A DNA stretch of 64,000 bases from Ruminococcus sp. OA3 (GTDB lineage: Bacteria > Bacillota > Clostridia > Lachnospirales > Lachnospiraceae), in contig NZ_JAKNTO010000001.1 of assembly GCF_022440845.1 (NCBI RefSeq), positions 3,906,001-3,970,000 on the forward strand, in the 5' to 3' direction. A program made the position numbers and the translations under genes. Positions 18,525 through 30,055 of the stretch are shown one piece after another (within the stretch, counting starts at the first letter, position 1; each line of letters starts with the position of its first letter). Under the pieces are notes generated by a model. The model was not told the DNA's origin and did not search any database. It saw nothing but the letters and a program-made list of their open reading frames with translations.

Positions 18525-19118
18525 TCAGGAAAATAAAAATTCATGAACGCGGTCTACAAGCTGTTCCTGCTTCGTATCAAAAAGTGCCCGGAACGTACAG
18601 TTTTCTTCAATCCCTCCATAGATCAGGAGGAAGCCTCCCTCAATGTTCCCCGCTTCATCAGAAACTTTCAGGGAACCGCCTTTTTTAGCAGCAGTCATTT
18701 TTACTTTCGCCTTGAATCCAAACGGCAGCCTGGCGAGATCTTTTTTAGAGAAACATATAAGGCCCTCTTCTGGACGGATAAATTCTTCCAGCATCTTTTC
18801 GATGTATTCGAAATATGTCGAATCATCCGCATTCACCATCTCCTGATATGCTTTTTCTATCACATCCGAGATAAGTGCCTGTTTTGCCTTGAGAATTTCA
18901 GTCCTTTTCTGAAAGTCTGCCCGGGATTTTACACGCTCCCGGTAATTCCTGCAATCGGCATCTGATTGATTCAGAACAGCCGCTGCCTGTTTCTCTGCTT
19001 CTTCCCTCGCCGCATCTGTGATTTTCTTTGCCTCCACTTCAGCTGCTTTGATTTTCTGCTGAGCTACGCTGCTGGCTTCTTCCGCGATTTGCTTGATAAT
19101 CTTATCCAATCCAGTCAT
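18525..19118 (-). CDS. ntpE: V-type ATPase subunit E (peripheral stalk)
   Basis: The 197-residue protein has a long charged N-terminal helix (residues 1-100, rich in Glu/Ala/Lys) that forms a coiled coil with the other stalk subunit, and a C-terminal head with GNIEGGFLLIYGGIEENCTF, a subunit E motif. Together with the first gene of the operon it forms the stator. It lies between the c-ring gene and subunit C. Confidence 0.92.
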   Translation of the reverse strand: MTGLDKIIKQIAEEASSVAQQKIKAAEVEAKKITDAAREEAEKQAAAVLNQSDADCRNYRERVKSRADFQKRTEILKAKQALISDVIEKAYQEMVNADDSTYFEYIEKMLEEFIRPEEGLICFSKKDLARLPFGFKAKVKMTAAKKGGSLKVSDEAGNIEGGFLLIYGGIEENCTFRALFDTKQEQLVDRVHEFLFS

Positions 19119-19144
19119 CTATCAGCTCTCCTTTTTCTACCGGT

Positions 19145-21633
<2,489 letters not shown>

Positions 21634-21665
21634 ACCCGCATCCCTCCTTACTTTTTTATTTTTTC

Positions 21666-21977
21666 TCAGATTACCTCAGAAATCAGCAGCCGGACGGCTT
21701 CTGATTCTTTTTGGGATGCAGTCTCTTTCAAGCCTGCAATCAGCTTATCGGCTTCCTGCAGGGACTGTTCCTCCAGTATCTTTCCGTTCTCCTGTTCCGC
21801 CGCAAGGCGTCTGGACGCTTCTCCTCTGGCCTGTGCCATTCTCTCCGCCACAATTCGCACCGCATCTTCTTTTGCGTTCAGAATCATGGCCTGCGCCTTT
21901 TCCTCCGCTTCCTTTACGACTTCACCGGACTTTGTCTCCGCCTCTTTTACCACTTTAATCGTATCTTCTAACAACAC
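21666..21977 (-). CDS. V-type ATPase peripheral-stalk subunit H/G
   Basis: A charged helical protein of about 103 residues, with heptads through its whole length (Glu/Ala/Lys rich, VVKEAETKSGEVVKEAEEKA), is the partner of subunit E in the outer stalk (NtpF position). I choose the GTG at 21977 as start because a GGGTGGTGA site precedes it and a consensus promoter lies at 22005-22033. A longer reading frame starting at 22037 would run through that promoter. It is the first gene of the V-ATPase operon. Confidence 0.85.
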   Translation of the reverse strand: MLLEDTIKVVKEAETKSGEVVKEAEEKAQAMILNAKEDAVRIVAERMAQARGEASRRLAAEQENGKILEEQSLQEADKLIAGLKETASQKESEAVRLLISEVI

Positions 21978-22004
21978 CGTCACCACCCTTCTTACTATTA
22001 CATA

Positions 22005-22033
22005 AATATACCTGAATGTTAAAAGTTTGTCAA
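22005..22033 (-). promoter_or_regulatory. sigma-A promoter of the V-ATPase operon
   Basis: On the minus strand a perfect -35 box TTGACA (22028-22033) is followed by a 17-nt spacer and a TATATT -10 box (22005-22010). The start codon at 21977 lies about 28 nt downstream of the -10. Confidence 0.85.
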
Positions 22034-22209
22034 TCAATTAGCGAGCTTTTTTTTCTTTTTTTTCAAATTTACTGAATATTATACCAGAATTCCAGTATTT
22101 ATCATAACCTATTTATGAAATCTTATCCGCAAAATTGTACGTTATAGTTTTATCAAAGAATATAGTCTCTGCAACATCCACTTTATGTAAATACTGCCCA
22201 TAACAGAAC

Positions 22210-22250
22210 AAAAAATGCACGGTTCCTGTAAACAGATCCATGCATTTTTT
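22210..22250 (-). terminator. terminator after the TauE/SafE-like gene
   Basis: A 10-bp stem AAAAAATGCA/TGCATTTTTT with an inner CTGT/ACAG stem lies just after the permease stop. Because the arms are A- and T-rich it could stop transcription on either strand. The V-ATPase promoter is located about 180 nt beyond it. Confidence 0.8.
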
Positions 22251-22271
22251 ATTACATTTTTATTTATTAAA

Positions 22272-23024
22272 TTATGCTTTAAATATCAATGCTTTTACCA
22301 GGATGCTGACACCTCCTAAAATGAATACCGCATTAATCAGGCGATTCGCTGTCTTCTCATTCAGGCGCAGATCGATCCTGCTTCCAATCAGGATTCCAAA
22401 TACTGCCGCCGGTATAGAGAGCAGTGTGATTCCTACCGTGAACATACTGAACATGCCGTTTATCGCATACATAATAAGACGAAATACATTTTCAAACACA
22501 AAGATAAAACATACGTTAGCCCTGAATTGCTGCCTGTTTGCCACACGGCGTTCCAGATACGCCAGAAACAGCATATTGATTCCGAAGAGGCCGGAGAGAA
22601 AACCGGAGATCACGGAAATAAATCCCATGATAACAGGGTTATTTTTTGTGGTTATTTCCTGATCCCGCTTTCTTGTGAGCATCTCCACTCCCAGTCCGAT
22701 GATCAATACGCCTAGCAGGGCTTTTATAATCCATGGGGATCCAACTTTTAAAAATAAAATGCCCGGAACCACACCGACCATGATACAGACGGCGATCGGC
22801 AATGCGAGCCCCGGCAAAAATGATTTTCTGTTCTTCACAGACATATAAATATTGACACAGGTATCTACCGGAAGCACTCCCGGAGTGATAAACTTATTAT
22901 CAATTCTCATTGCCATAACGGGATTTGCTATCAATGGATTGCCAAACCCGACAAGCCCTTTAATAATATAACCGATAAACTGCGCAACAAAAATCAGGAT
23001 TCCCAGCTCCCATGTCATTTTCAT
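22272..23024 (-). CDS. TauE/SafE family membrane permease
   Basis: The 250-residue protein has about eight membrane segments and two copies of the family half-domain: FIGYIIKGLVGFGNPLI near the N-terminus and ISGFLSGLFGINMLFLAYL in the middle. TauE/SafE proteins export small organic or inorganic acids such as sulfite or sulfoacetate; the substrate here is unknown. The ATG at 23024 has a GGGAGG site. The frame stays open to 23144, but that stretch contains the terminator of the next gene and is probably not translated. It is a single-gene unit between terminators. Confidence 0.85.
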   Translation of the reverse strand: MKMTWELGILIFVAQFIGYIIKGLVGFGNPLIANPVMAMRIDNKFITPGVLPVDTCVNIYMSVKNRKSFLPGLALPIAVCIMVGVVPGILFLKVGSPWIIKALLGVLIIGLGVEMLTRKRDQEITTKNNPVIMGFISVISGFLSGLFGINMLFLAYLERRVANRQQFRANVCFIFVFENVFRLIMYAINGMFSMFTVGITLLSIPAAVFGILIGSRIDLRLNEKTANRLINAVFILGGVSILVKALIFKA

Positions 23025-23126
23025 ATTTACCTCCCCCGCCGTATTCACTGCGGCTAATATCAGGGATGAGTGAAAGCTTTCTCTCACTCTTGTCTCCCCC
23101 AAATCGCATTTTCCGTCAAATGAAAT

Positions 23127-23165
23127 AAAGATGCCACGCAGCACTATGTCTTCATGGCATCTTTT
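23127..23165 (-). terminator. terminator after the first URO-D-like gene
   Basis: A perfect 10-bp stem AAAGATGCCA/TGGCATCTTT with an 18-nt loop is followed on the minus strand by TTTATTT. It separates the URO-D-like gene from the permease gene downstream. Confidence 0.7.
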
Positions 23166-23257
23166 CCTGCTTGTTCTGTATTAAGTTTACCCCTGCATTT
23201 TAGTATGTGCAAGCGCTTTTCTATCATTTGATCAAATTGTGCAGAAAATCGAAAGTT

Positions 23258-24475
23258 TTATCCTATCTCTACATTCTCATTGCGCAGTTCGGCAACCACT
23301 TCTTTCAGCCTGCGGCTGTAATACCTGTAGTTCTCAAGCGGTGTGTGCGGTGCTGCCTGATGGTCTGTGCATACGATACACCCGCCCTGTTTGATTACCG
23401 GGCGCAGACGGTCCAGTTCTGCCTCAATGGCCTCTTTTCCGTCAATAATGCACAGCTTGTTAAATCCGCCGATGAATTTCAGTGTCGGGAACTGTTCCCT
23501 TACTTTTACGATATCCACCCCCGCGTTTACATCAACCGGGAGCACACCGTCCAGCCCGCATTCCAGGATTTTCGGGATCATGATCGTGAAGTCGCCGTCT
23601 GTGTCCATGATCACGTTCTGCACACCGCGTTCTTTCAGGAACGGGATGATCTCCTTATAGTATGGGGTCATAAATTCCTCAAAGATATCCGGGGAGATCA
23701 TCGGTCCTGTCTTTCCGCTCAGGTCCTCCTCAAAGAATACCAGGCTCGGCGTCACGATCTTCAGGATACCGTCCAGATGCTCTTTGTATACGTCGGTCAC
23801 GAAACGGCAGATGTCCTGCAGTACTTCCGGCTCATCATAGTAAGCATACAGCTGCTCCTCATTTCCCATCAGGAACCGTGGCGTCCAGAAGAATCCGCTG
23901 ACACGCAGTCTCACTACGAAGTCCTTGTTTTTGCAGCCCTCCCGGTATTTTCCGTAAGCCTTCTCCATGTTCTCCGGCGTGAGGTGAATCTTGATCTGTT
24001 CCTGAATATGTGCCTTGTACTCCAGCCAGTCTTCCATACAGGTCACCACCGGTTTTACGGGCGTTACGAGGCTGCCGTCTTTCGGATATTTCCGCACCCA
24101 GCCGTCACGGTCCCTTTTGATCACGTACTCATCCGTCTCTTCCCTGATCTCCTCTTCGTAAGAGATGAACGGGATACGGAAAGCAATGCGGATTACCGGG
24201 TCCCATCCAAGTCCTGTCTCGTGGCGGAAGACCGGCTCTGCCATCATGGTATTGTAATAATCCTGCCATGGCTCATACGGTTCGTTGAAAGCATACAGGT
24301 TGTCGGTCGGCAGTGTTGCAAAATGTACCTGCTCCAGAAAACCTGTGTCATATCCCTGCTCTGCCCAGTTGGCCACTGTCTTGTCCCATGGATACATACT
24401 CTCCTCGATACATCCGCGGTCCAGGCCTTCGTTTGAAAAACTTAACGTTGCAACTTCTCTCTCCCATGCATTCAT
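23258..24475 (-). CDS. URO-D superfamily protein, copy 1
   Basis: The 405-residue protein resembles the uroporphyrinogen decarboxylase/corrinoid methyltransferase (MtaA) barrel. It has FFEEDLSGKTGPMISPDIF, KFIGGFNK (the usual 'GNvd' strand) and DHQAAPHTPLENYRYY near the end. The zinc-binding H-x-C of MtaA-type methyltransferases is replaced by DTDGDFT, so a different metal or reaction is likely. It is closely similar to the second copy at 30056-31279, sharing the N-terminal signature FSNEGLDRG. It has its own promoter with the AraC-type operator, separated from the ABC operon by a terminator. Substrate unknown; heme synthesis is unlikely given the context. Confidence 0.85.
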   Translation of the reverse strand: MNAWEREVATLSFSNEGLDRGCIEESMYPWDKTVANWAEQGYDTGFLEQVHFATLPTDNLYAFNEPYEPWQDYYNTMMAEPVFRHETGLGWDPVIRIAFRIPFISYEEEIREETDEYVIKRDRDGWVRKYPKDGSLVTPVKPVVTCMEDWLEYKAHIQEQIKIHLTPENMEKAYGKYREGCKNKDFVVRLRVSGFFWTPRFLMGNEEQLYAYYDEPEVLQDICRFVTDVYKEHLDGILKIVTPSLVFFEEDLSGKTGPMISPDIFEEFMTPYYKEIIPFLKERGVQNVIMDTDGDFTIMIPKILECGLDGVLPVDVNAGVDIVKVREQFPTLKFIGGFNKLCIIDGKEAIEAELDRLRPVIKQGGCIVCTDHQAAPHTPLENYRYYSRRLKEVVAELRNENVEIG

Positions 24476-24645
24476 TGTCTTTTTCTCCTTTCAATTACCT
24501 TTGATAATATGTTTTTATTTTTTGTTCAAGCACAAAACATAGTCACAGAAAAAAATACCTTTCAAAAAAATCCGTACAACTTATTCATTTTATAATTTCC
24601 TATGAAAGCCCTTGTTTTCTGCATTTTTTCCTTGTTTCTATATTG

Positions 24646-24704
24646 AGTATAGCATGATTTCCATTTGCCATGTGAGCACAATACAACACGATACTAGCAC
24701 AATA
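24646..24704 (-). promoter_or_regulatory. AraC-type operator and promoter (site A, URO-D copy 1)
   Basis: Two direct half-sites AGCACAATA (24675 and 24696 on the plus strand, so TATTGTGCT on the minus strand) are 21 bp apart. Reading leftwards, a TATACT -10 box (24646-24651) lies 23 nt after the proximal half-site, and no good -35 box is seen, as expected of an activator-dependent promoter. The same layout recurs at three other places in this region. Confidence 0.8.
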
Positions 24705-24735
24705 CGCAAATATTTTTTTACTCTTATTTAATGTA

Positions 24736-24776
24736 GGAAAGACCCTGCGATTCAACTTTTATCACAAGGTCTTTCC
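24736..24776 (-). terminator. terminator of the first sugar-type ABC operon
   Basis: A perfect 9-bp stem GGAAAGACC/GGTCTTTCC after the permease stop, with a partly paired inner loop. It lies between the permease gene and operator site A, so the URO-D-like gene is a separate transcription unit. Confidence 0.65.
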
Positions 24777-24810
24777 GCTCTTAGCCGGAGTAAAAGACTA
24801 TAGGAAATTA

Positions 24811-25791
24811 CTATGCTTTTCTTGCGTTCTTTCTCATATCCATCGCAACCGCTCCGACGATGATGAGGCCCTTGATGATATTACTGAAGTTGTCATTCAC
24901 TCCGATCAGTACCAGGCCGTTGTTGATGACTCCCAGGATCAGGATACCGCACAGCACTCCTGTCACGCGGCAGATTCCTCCCGTATGGGATGTCCCCCCG
25001 ACCGTCGCCGCTGCGATTGCATCCAGCTCGTAGTTCAAACCGGAGTTTGCAGGGTCCGCTGATCCCGCACGCCCTGCCAGCAGGATTCCGCCGAGGGCTG
25101 CACAGGCGCCGCACCATACGTATGTCAGCACCAGGTTTCTCTCTACGTTGATACCCGCTACACGCGCCGCCTGGTCATTTCCGCCGATCGCATATAAGCT
25201 CTTTCCGAATCGGGTCTGCCCAAGGATAAAGGCTGCGATCCCGAAGACGATCAAAAATACCACGATGATGATCGGGATCGGCCCGATCTTCCCGCTTCCC
25301 AGCACGCGGTAGCCGTCCGACAGGTTCGATACCGGGCGCGTCGTGAAGATCTTCGCCGCCGCACGGCAGATCAGCTGGCCGCCCAGCGTCGCGATGAATG
25401 CCGGCATCTTCGTGTACGCAATCAGCGCACCCTGGATCGCCCCGATGGCGATACCCATCACCATGCCGAGCAGGATTGCCACAATCGCCGGTACCTGCAC
25501 GCCGAAGTTTGCCAGCGCTTTTGTTGCCAGGTCCACCGGCTGTACCAGCGCACCGGTCACACACGCGATCAGCGCCGCGGATGCCCCGATCGACAGGTCG
25601 ATGCCTCGCGTCAGGATCGCAAATGCCACACCGAACGCCATGATCCCCTTGATGGACTCTCCCGTCAGCAGGGTCCGCAGGTTGGCAATCGTTAAGAATT
25701 TCGGGTTGATGATACTTACAAGGATGACCAGGACGATCAGCACGATCCAGATCATATTATCAGATAAGCGTTTCTTTGTTTTCGCGTTCAT
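24811..25791 (-). CDS. RbsC-type ABC sugar permease, module 1
   Basis: The 326-residue permease has eight to ten membrane helices and the family blocks GVAFAILTRGIDLSIGAS, ALIAYTKMPAFIATLGG and IAAATVGGTSHTGGICRV. It forms the membrane channel of a ribose/xylose/galactose-type importer with the ATPase upstream (15-nt gap) and the lipoprotein at 27407-28468. The codon use is GC-richer than that of the flanking genes. The substrate is unknown but is probably the one handled by the URO-D-like enzyme. Confidence 0.92.
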   Translation of the reverse strand: MNAKTKKRLSDNMIWIVLIVLVILVSIINPKFLTIANLRTLLTGESIKGIMAFGVAFAILTRGIDLSIGASAALIACVTGALVQPVDLATKALANFGVQVPAIVAILLGMVMGIAIGAIQGALIAYTKMPAFIATLGGQLICRAAAKIFTTRPVSNLSDGYRVLGSGKIGPIPIIIVVFLIVFGIAAFILGQTRFGKSLYAIGGNDQAARVAGINVERNLVLTYVWCGACAALGGILLAGRAGSADPANSGLNYELDAIAAATVGGTSHTGGICRVTGVLCGILILGVINNGLVLIGVNDNFSNIIKGLIIVGAVAMDMRKNARKA

Positions 25792-25805
25792 TTGGTTGCC
25801 CCCTT

Positions 25806-27320
25806 CTAATTCGCTTTCGCTTCCCCTTCATGGGAAGTCGCATATTTCATGATCAATTCCTGTGAGAATTCCGAACGGTCCAGGATTCCGCTCACGTGCC
25901 CTTCGTGCATCACCACCATGCGGTCCGCCACTCCCATGACTTCCGGCATCTCCGATGATACCACGATGATCGCTTTCCCCTGGCCTGCCAGTTCCGACAG
26001 CAGGGCATGGATCTCGGACTTCGCCCCGACATCGATCCCTCGTGTCGGCTCATCCACGATCAGCACATCCGGGTTCGTCAGCAGCCATCTGCCGACCAGC
26101 ACTTTCTGCTGGTTCCCTCCGGACAGGTTCTGGATAGGGGTTTCCATCGTCGGGGTTTTCACCCGGATCTTATCTATGTACGTCTGCGCGTCCTCGCACA
26201 TCTTCTTCGCATTCAGCGGCATCCCGTACGCCTTCAGGTTCAGGTTTGCCATGACCATGTTCTCACGCACGCTCAACAGCCCCACGATCCCATTCCCGCG
26301 CCGGTCCTCCGTCAGCAGGCTGATATGGTTCTCAATCGCATCCTTCGGGCTTTTGATGTCCAGCTCTTTCCCGTCTTTTACGATCTTTCCCGACGTCTTG
26401 TGCCGCATCCCGAAGATCGTCTCCATCGTCTCCGTCCGGCCTGCTCCCACAAGCCCTGCGAATCCCAGGATCTCTCCCTTCCTCAGCTCAAACGATACGT
26501 GCTGTACCAGCCGGCCTGCGCACAGGTCCTCCACCTTCAGCACCACATCCCCGATCGGGCACTCCGTCTTCGGGAACATATCCGTGATCTCGCGCCCTAC
26601 CATCAGCTGGATCAGCTTGTCCTGCGTCAGGTTCTCCGCCCGGTCCGTCGCGATGTACTCCCCGTCACGGTACACCGTGATGTCATCACTGATCCGGAAG
26701 ATCTCGTCCATCTTATGCGAAATATAAACTATGGCCACGCCTTTTTCTTTCAAGTCTGCAATTATCTGAAACAGGTCCTCAACCTCTGACTCCGTCAGCG
26801 CCGAGGTCGGCTCATCCATGATTACGATCGACGAATCATAGGATACCGCCTTTACAATTTCAACCATCTGCATTTTTGCGACGGTCAGGTCTTTCATCTT
26901 ATCATGCGGGTCTATGTCAAGGCCCATGCGCGAAAACAGTTCCACGCAGTCGTCATACATCTTCCTGTGGTCGGTCAGGATCCCTTTTTTCGGTTCCCTG
27001 CCAAGCCATACGTTGTCACACACGGAGCGCTCATACACCGGGGAGAGTTCCTGGTGGATCATCGAGATCCCGGCGTCCAGTGCTTCCTGTGTGGATTTAT
27101 AGCTGACTTCTTTTCCTTTATAGATAATCTTTCCTGATGTTACCGGCTGGATGCCGATCAGGCATTTCATCAATGTGGATTTTCCGGCACCATTCTCGCC
27201 CATCAGCGTATGAACGGTTCCCGGGCGTACTTTTAACTGAACGCCCTTCAATGCGCGAACTCCAGGGAATTCTTTTACGATATCATGCATCTCCAGAACA
27301 TATTCTTCACTCAAACCCAT
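25806..27320 (-). CDS. RbsA/MglA-type double ABC ATPase, module 1
   Basis: The 504-residue protein has two nucleotide-binding domains. The first has an intact Walker [13 protein letters not shown] and Walker B IVIMDEPTSALTE. The second has a degenerate P-loop ([10 protein letters not shown]) but an intact signature LSGGNQQKV and Walker [13 protein letters not shown], the normal pattern for this family. It powers the importer formed with the adjacent permease. A perfect 12-bp hairpin separates it from the binding-protein gene upstream. Confidence 0.94.
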   Translation of the reverse strand: MGLSEEYVLEMHDIVKEFPGVRALKGVQLKVRPGTVHTLMGENGAGKSTLMKCLIGIQPVTSGKIIYKGKEVSYKSTQEALDAGISMIHQELSPVYERSVCDNVWLGREPKKGILTDHRKMYDDCVELFSRMGLDIDPHDKMKDLTVAKMQMVEIVKAVSYDSSIVIMDEPTSALTESEVEDLFQIIADLKEKGVAIVYISHKMDEIFRISDDITVYRDGEYIATDRAENLTQDKLIQLMVGREITDMFPKTECPIGDVVLKVEDLCAGRLVQHVSFELRKGEILGFAGLVGAGRTETMETIFGMRHKTSGKIVKDGKELDIKSPKDAIENHISLLTEDRRGNGIVGLLSVRENMVMANLNLKAYGMPLNAKKMCEDAQTYIDKIRVKTPTMETPIQNLSGGNQQKVLVGRWLLTNPDVLIVDEPTRGIDVGAKSEIHALLSELAGQGKAIIVVSSEMPEVMGVADRMVVMHEGHVSGILDRSEFSQELIMKYATSHEGEAKAN

Positions 27321-27345
27321 TCACCTCAGTCCTAATTTTATATTG

Positions 27346-27374
27346 ACAGATGCCGGTCAAGGACCGGCATCTGT
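27346..27374 (-). other. intercistronic hairpin after binding-protein gene 1
   Basis: ACAGATGCCGGTC-AAG-GACCGGCATCTGT is a perfect 13-bp stem with a 3-nt loop and no T-run. It probably protects the 3' end of the abundant binding-protein message or partly stops transcription, giving more binding protein than transporter. Confidence 0.75.
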
Positions 27375-27406
27375 GACCAATGTTTATAGTTGTCTGTTAA
27401 TTACAA

Positions 27407-28468
27407 TCAGTCATAATCCGCTACGTTTGTTTTGTCTACGCGCTCAAACGGAACCCAGATGATGAATTCATTCTCAGCATCTACACTGTACTCGCTGCCT
27501 TCGTTGGCAGCCTTTCCTTCCAGCAGGTTTTTCGCTGCCAGTACAGCAGTTTTTCCCTGACCGATCGCATTCTGGAATGCACTCATAGCCATCTGGCCTT
27601 CTGCAATGGATTTACGTCCATCCGTAGATGCATCAATCCCTACGATCGGAACGCTTGCCGGGTCCTGTCCTACGTCGATCATTGCCTCAACCGCACCCAA
27701 TGCCATCGCATCATTGTTAGCGATAATACAGTCAAACTCTGTTGTATCCAGAATAGGGGTGATCATATCCTGTGCCTCAGCACGGTTGTAGTCCGCAACA
27801 AGCGGGGCCGTTGCTTCTGTTGCATTTATGCCTCTTTCTTTCAGTCCATTTAATGCAGAATCTGTTCTGAGCGTTGTAGCGGTCAGACCATAATTTCCGC
27901 TCAGCAGAATATATTTAATGTCTGTCTGTCCTTTTTCCTCAAAGTACTCTGTCAGATATTCAGCCTGAAGATCGCCTGCCTGATTCTCATCAGATCCAAC
28001 GTATACAGCACTTTCATTCAAGAGGCTCAAATCCGTAGGATATCTGTTTACAAATACGACTTTCATATCTCCGGCAGCATCGATACATTCCTGACCTGTT
28101 TCCGGGTCTACCATATTGACAATAACTGCTTTCTGACCATCATTTTTAGCTGTCTCGATAAACTGCAGCATTTTACTCGTATCTTTCTGCGCATCCTGCG
28201 TAACCAGATCAATTCCTATTTCTTCTGCTGCTGCGAGTGCTCCGGACTCCATCTCACTCAGCCACTCATCACGGTCTGATAATATCATGGTCACTCTCAG
28301 ATCTTCTGAGGATGCTTCCCCCTCGGATGAGTCTCCTGCCTCTTCTGTTGTTGCCGTCGATGCAGAATCGTCAGTTTTTTCTGCATCTGTGCCGCCCTGT
28401 CCACAGGCTGTCAATGTACCAATGATCATACACCCTGCCATAATACCCGCTAATACTCTCTTCTTCAT
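27407..28468 (-). CDS. sugar-binding lipoprotein, module 1
   Basis: The 353-residue protein has a lipoprotein signal with lipobox LTAC (Cys 22), then an acidic Ser/Thr/Glu linker to about residue 55, then a periplasmic-binding-protein type 1 domain (RVTMILSDRDEWLSEMESG, CIIANNDAMALGAVEAM, PIVGIDASTDGRKSI). It captures the substrate at the cell surface for the ATPase and permease downstream. It is the first gene of its operon, and its promoter carries operator site B. Domain type suggests a sugar or sugar-like ligand, which is not identified. Confidence 0.93.
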   Translation of the reverse strand: MKKRVLAGIMAGCMIIGTLTACGQGGTDAEKTDDSASTATTEEAGDSSEGEASSEDLRVTMILSDRDEWLSEMESGALAAAEEIGIDLVTQDAQKDTSKMLQFIETAKNDGQKAVIVNMVDPETGQECIDAAGDMKVVFVNRYPTDLSLLNESAVYVGSDENQAGDLQAEYLTEYFEEKGQTDIKYILLSGNYGLTATTLRTDSALNGLKERGINATEATAPLVADYNRAEAQDMITPILDTTEFDCIIANNDAMALGAVEAMIDVGQDPASVPIVGIDASTDGRKSIAEGQMAMSAFQNAIGQGKTAVLAAKNLLEGKAANEGSEYSVDAENEFIIWVPFERVDKTNVADYD

Positions 28469-28739
28469 TTTTTGAATGCCTCCCTTTGCTAAACCTGTTT
28501 GATAGTTTCTGGAATCTTTTGATCCCGTTTTTATAAAATCCCCCGTCCTCTTGGATCAGAGGTGATTTCCTATTGCTACTAGCACTTAATTCATTACCCC
28601 GTTTTCAATAAATCAGTACATTCTCCCAAGATAAATGTTTTTGTAATTTATTATACAAACGCCTCAATTAATGTGCACTTTGCATAAATTTTTCTTATCG
28701 TTTTTGTTTTTTATGTACATTTCGTTGCTTTCTAGTTTG

Positions 28740-28798
28740 AGTATAGCACAAAATTCTCACTTTCTATGAGCACAATATGAGACGATACAAGCACAAAA
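28740..28798 (-). promoter_or_regulatory. AraC-type operator and promoter (site B, binding protein 1)
   Basis: Half-sites AGCACAATA (28769) and AGCACAAAA (28790) are 21 bp apart. A TATACT -10 box (28740-28745) lies exactly 23 nt after the proximal half-site in the direction of transcription, as at site A. The leader to the start codon is about 270 nt long. Confidence 0.8.
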
Positions 28799-28884
28799 CG
28801 CAACAGCTTTTCAGTTTTATTATCCTGTAAACGTGCACGCAAATTTATAATAATCCTATTATTTTCATTCAATACGTCAAAGCA

Positions 28885-28921
28885 AGAAACGCCGCAAAAC
28901 ATTTCGTTTTGCGGCGTTTCT
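28885..28921 (-). terminator. terminator of the araC-type gene
   Basis: A perfect 16-bp stem AGAAACGCCGCAAAAC/GTTTTGCGGCGTTTCT with a 5-nt loop, followed by a T-rich stretch on the minus strand, lies 14 nt after the regulator stop. Confidence 0.85.
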
Positions 28922-28934
28922 GTTTCACTCATTT

Positions 28935-29894
28935 TCACTCCCGGATACTTTTAAAATACTTTGGTGAGTAACCCATCACCTTCTTAAACATCCTGGAGTA
29001 GTAGTTGGAATCAAAGATCCCAACTCTGGCGGCGGCATCAGCAATCGTGGATTTGTCCAGTTCCAGATACTCTAAAGACTTTACAATGCGCATCCTGTTC
29101 AGATAATCCACAGGTGTCAGTCCCGTCACATCCTTAAAAATAGACCGAAAATAACTGGGACTCATAAAACTCTGTTCGGCCAGACTGGAAAAATCAATTT
29201 TTTCATCCAGATGTTCTTCTATATAAACCAGGGCATCAAAAATCATATCTTTTTTCTGATTGGAATGATGATTGATTTTTTCCGCTCTCTTGATCTGTAC
29301 ACGGCTCAGCATCACAAGGATCAGCTGCAGGTAAGCCGATTTTGCATATTCCAGATTGATTTCCTTATTTTCCTGTTCCCTTACCATCTCCCGCAGTAAT
29401 GACTCTACATAGCTGAGTTCTGTACTGTTCAGATGAATGATTCCCTGGGCATTCAGATTTGCCTGACGCACATTACTCTCTGTCCCGGTATCCTCAAGAC
29501 TGACATACTGTAGCAGTTCCTCCCACTGCCTTTTAATGTCCTCGCTCTTCTCTCCCATCCGGGTACTCTGCAGCATTTGATTATTTTCATAGCTTAACTG
29601 TTCCGGGTAAAAGAGACAGTTGACGATGCTCACCTGCGCCTGAATCTCATACCCATGCGGCTGGTTAGGCTCGATCATAAAGATGTCCCCAGGAATCAGC
29701 GGCACCTGTACGCCGCGGTAATTGTGAATGCAGGACCCTTTGGTAATCAAGGTAAACTCATAAAACCGGTGGCAGTGCATTTCCACGGATTTTTGATCGT
29801 TCCACATCTCGACCGAAATCGGAGTAGAATCATATACTTTAAATTTCTTATAGGGATACTGGCTTTTTTCCGGAATCTGTGCTTTTTGCGTCAT
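28935..29894 (-). CDS. AraC-family transcription activator
   Basis: The 319-residue regulator has an N-terminal cupin ligand domain (HCHRFYEFTLITKGSC, PLIPGDIFMIEPNQPHGYE) and a C-terminal double helix-turn-helix (IDFSSLAEQSFMSPSYFRSIFK and IADAAARVGIFDSNYYSRMFKKVMGYSPKYF). It lies between two URO-D/ABC modules, and four nearby promoters, including its own, share a 21-bp-spaced direct repeat of the kind bound by AraC proteins. I infer that it controls both modules and itself. The ATG follows a GGAGGCGG site. Confidence 0.92.
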   Translation of the reverse strand: MTQKAQIPEKSQYPYKKFKVYDSTPISVEMWNDQKSVEMHCHRFYEFTLITKGSCIHNYRGVQVPLIPGDIFMIEPNQPHGYEIQAQVSIVNCLFYPEQLSYENNQMLQSTRMGEKSEDIKRQWEELLQYVSLEDTGTESNVRQANLNAQGIIHLNSTELSYVESLLREMVREQENKEINLEYAKSAYLQLILVMLSRVQIKRAEKINHHSNQKKDMIFDALVYIEEHLDEKIDFSSLAEQSFMSPSYFRSIFKDVTGLTPVDYLNRMRIVKSLEYLELDKSTIADAAARVGIFDSNYYSRMFKKVMGYSPKYFKSIRE

Positions 29895-29967
29895 TGGCGC
29901 CGCCTCCTGTTATATAAATAATACCAATTAAAGAAAATTTCCTATATAAGATTATCCCAAAAAACTC

Positions 29968-30037
29968 TGTATACTGCAAGGTTATCACGGAATTCTTATA
30001 TTTCACTAGCACAATATGACACGATGCAAGCACAATA
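29968..30037 (-). promoter_or_regulatory. AraC-type operator and promoter (site C, araC gene itself)
   Basis: Half-sites AGCACAATA at 30008 and 30029 are 21 bp apart. A TATACA -10-like box (29968-29973) lies 34 nt from the proximal half-site, that is 11 nt (one helical turn) further than at the other three sites. The site begins only about 19 bp after the end of the second URO-D gene, with no terminator visible between, so the regulator may also be reached by read-through. Confidence 0.75.
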
Positions 30038-30055
30038 CGCAAATGCACTGTGACT

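Noticed and set aside
23025-23144. Longer start for the TauE/SafE-like gene
   Set aside because: The extra stretch includes the hairpin terminator of the upstream gene; the ATG at 23024 has a strong GGGAGG site.
23208-23221. Catabolite-response-like sequence TGCAAGCGCTTTTC
   Set aside because: It matches only about 12 of 14 positions and lies downstream of a stop codon between terminator and gene end, not at a promoter.
23207-24436. Long open frame of about 400 codons on the plus strand
   Set aside because: It lies wholly antisense to the URO-D-like gene, has no recognisable domain, and reflects codon bias of the real gene.
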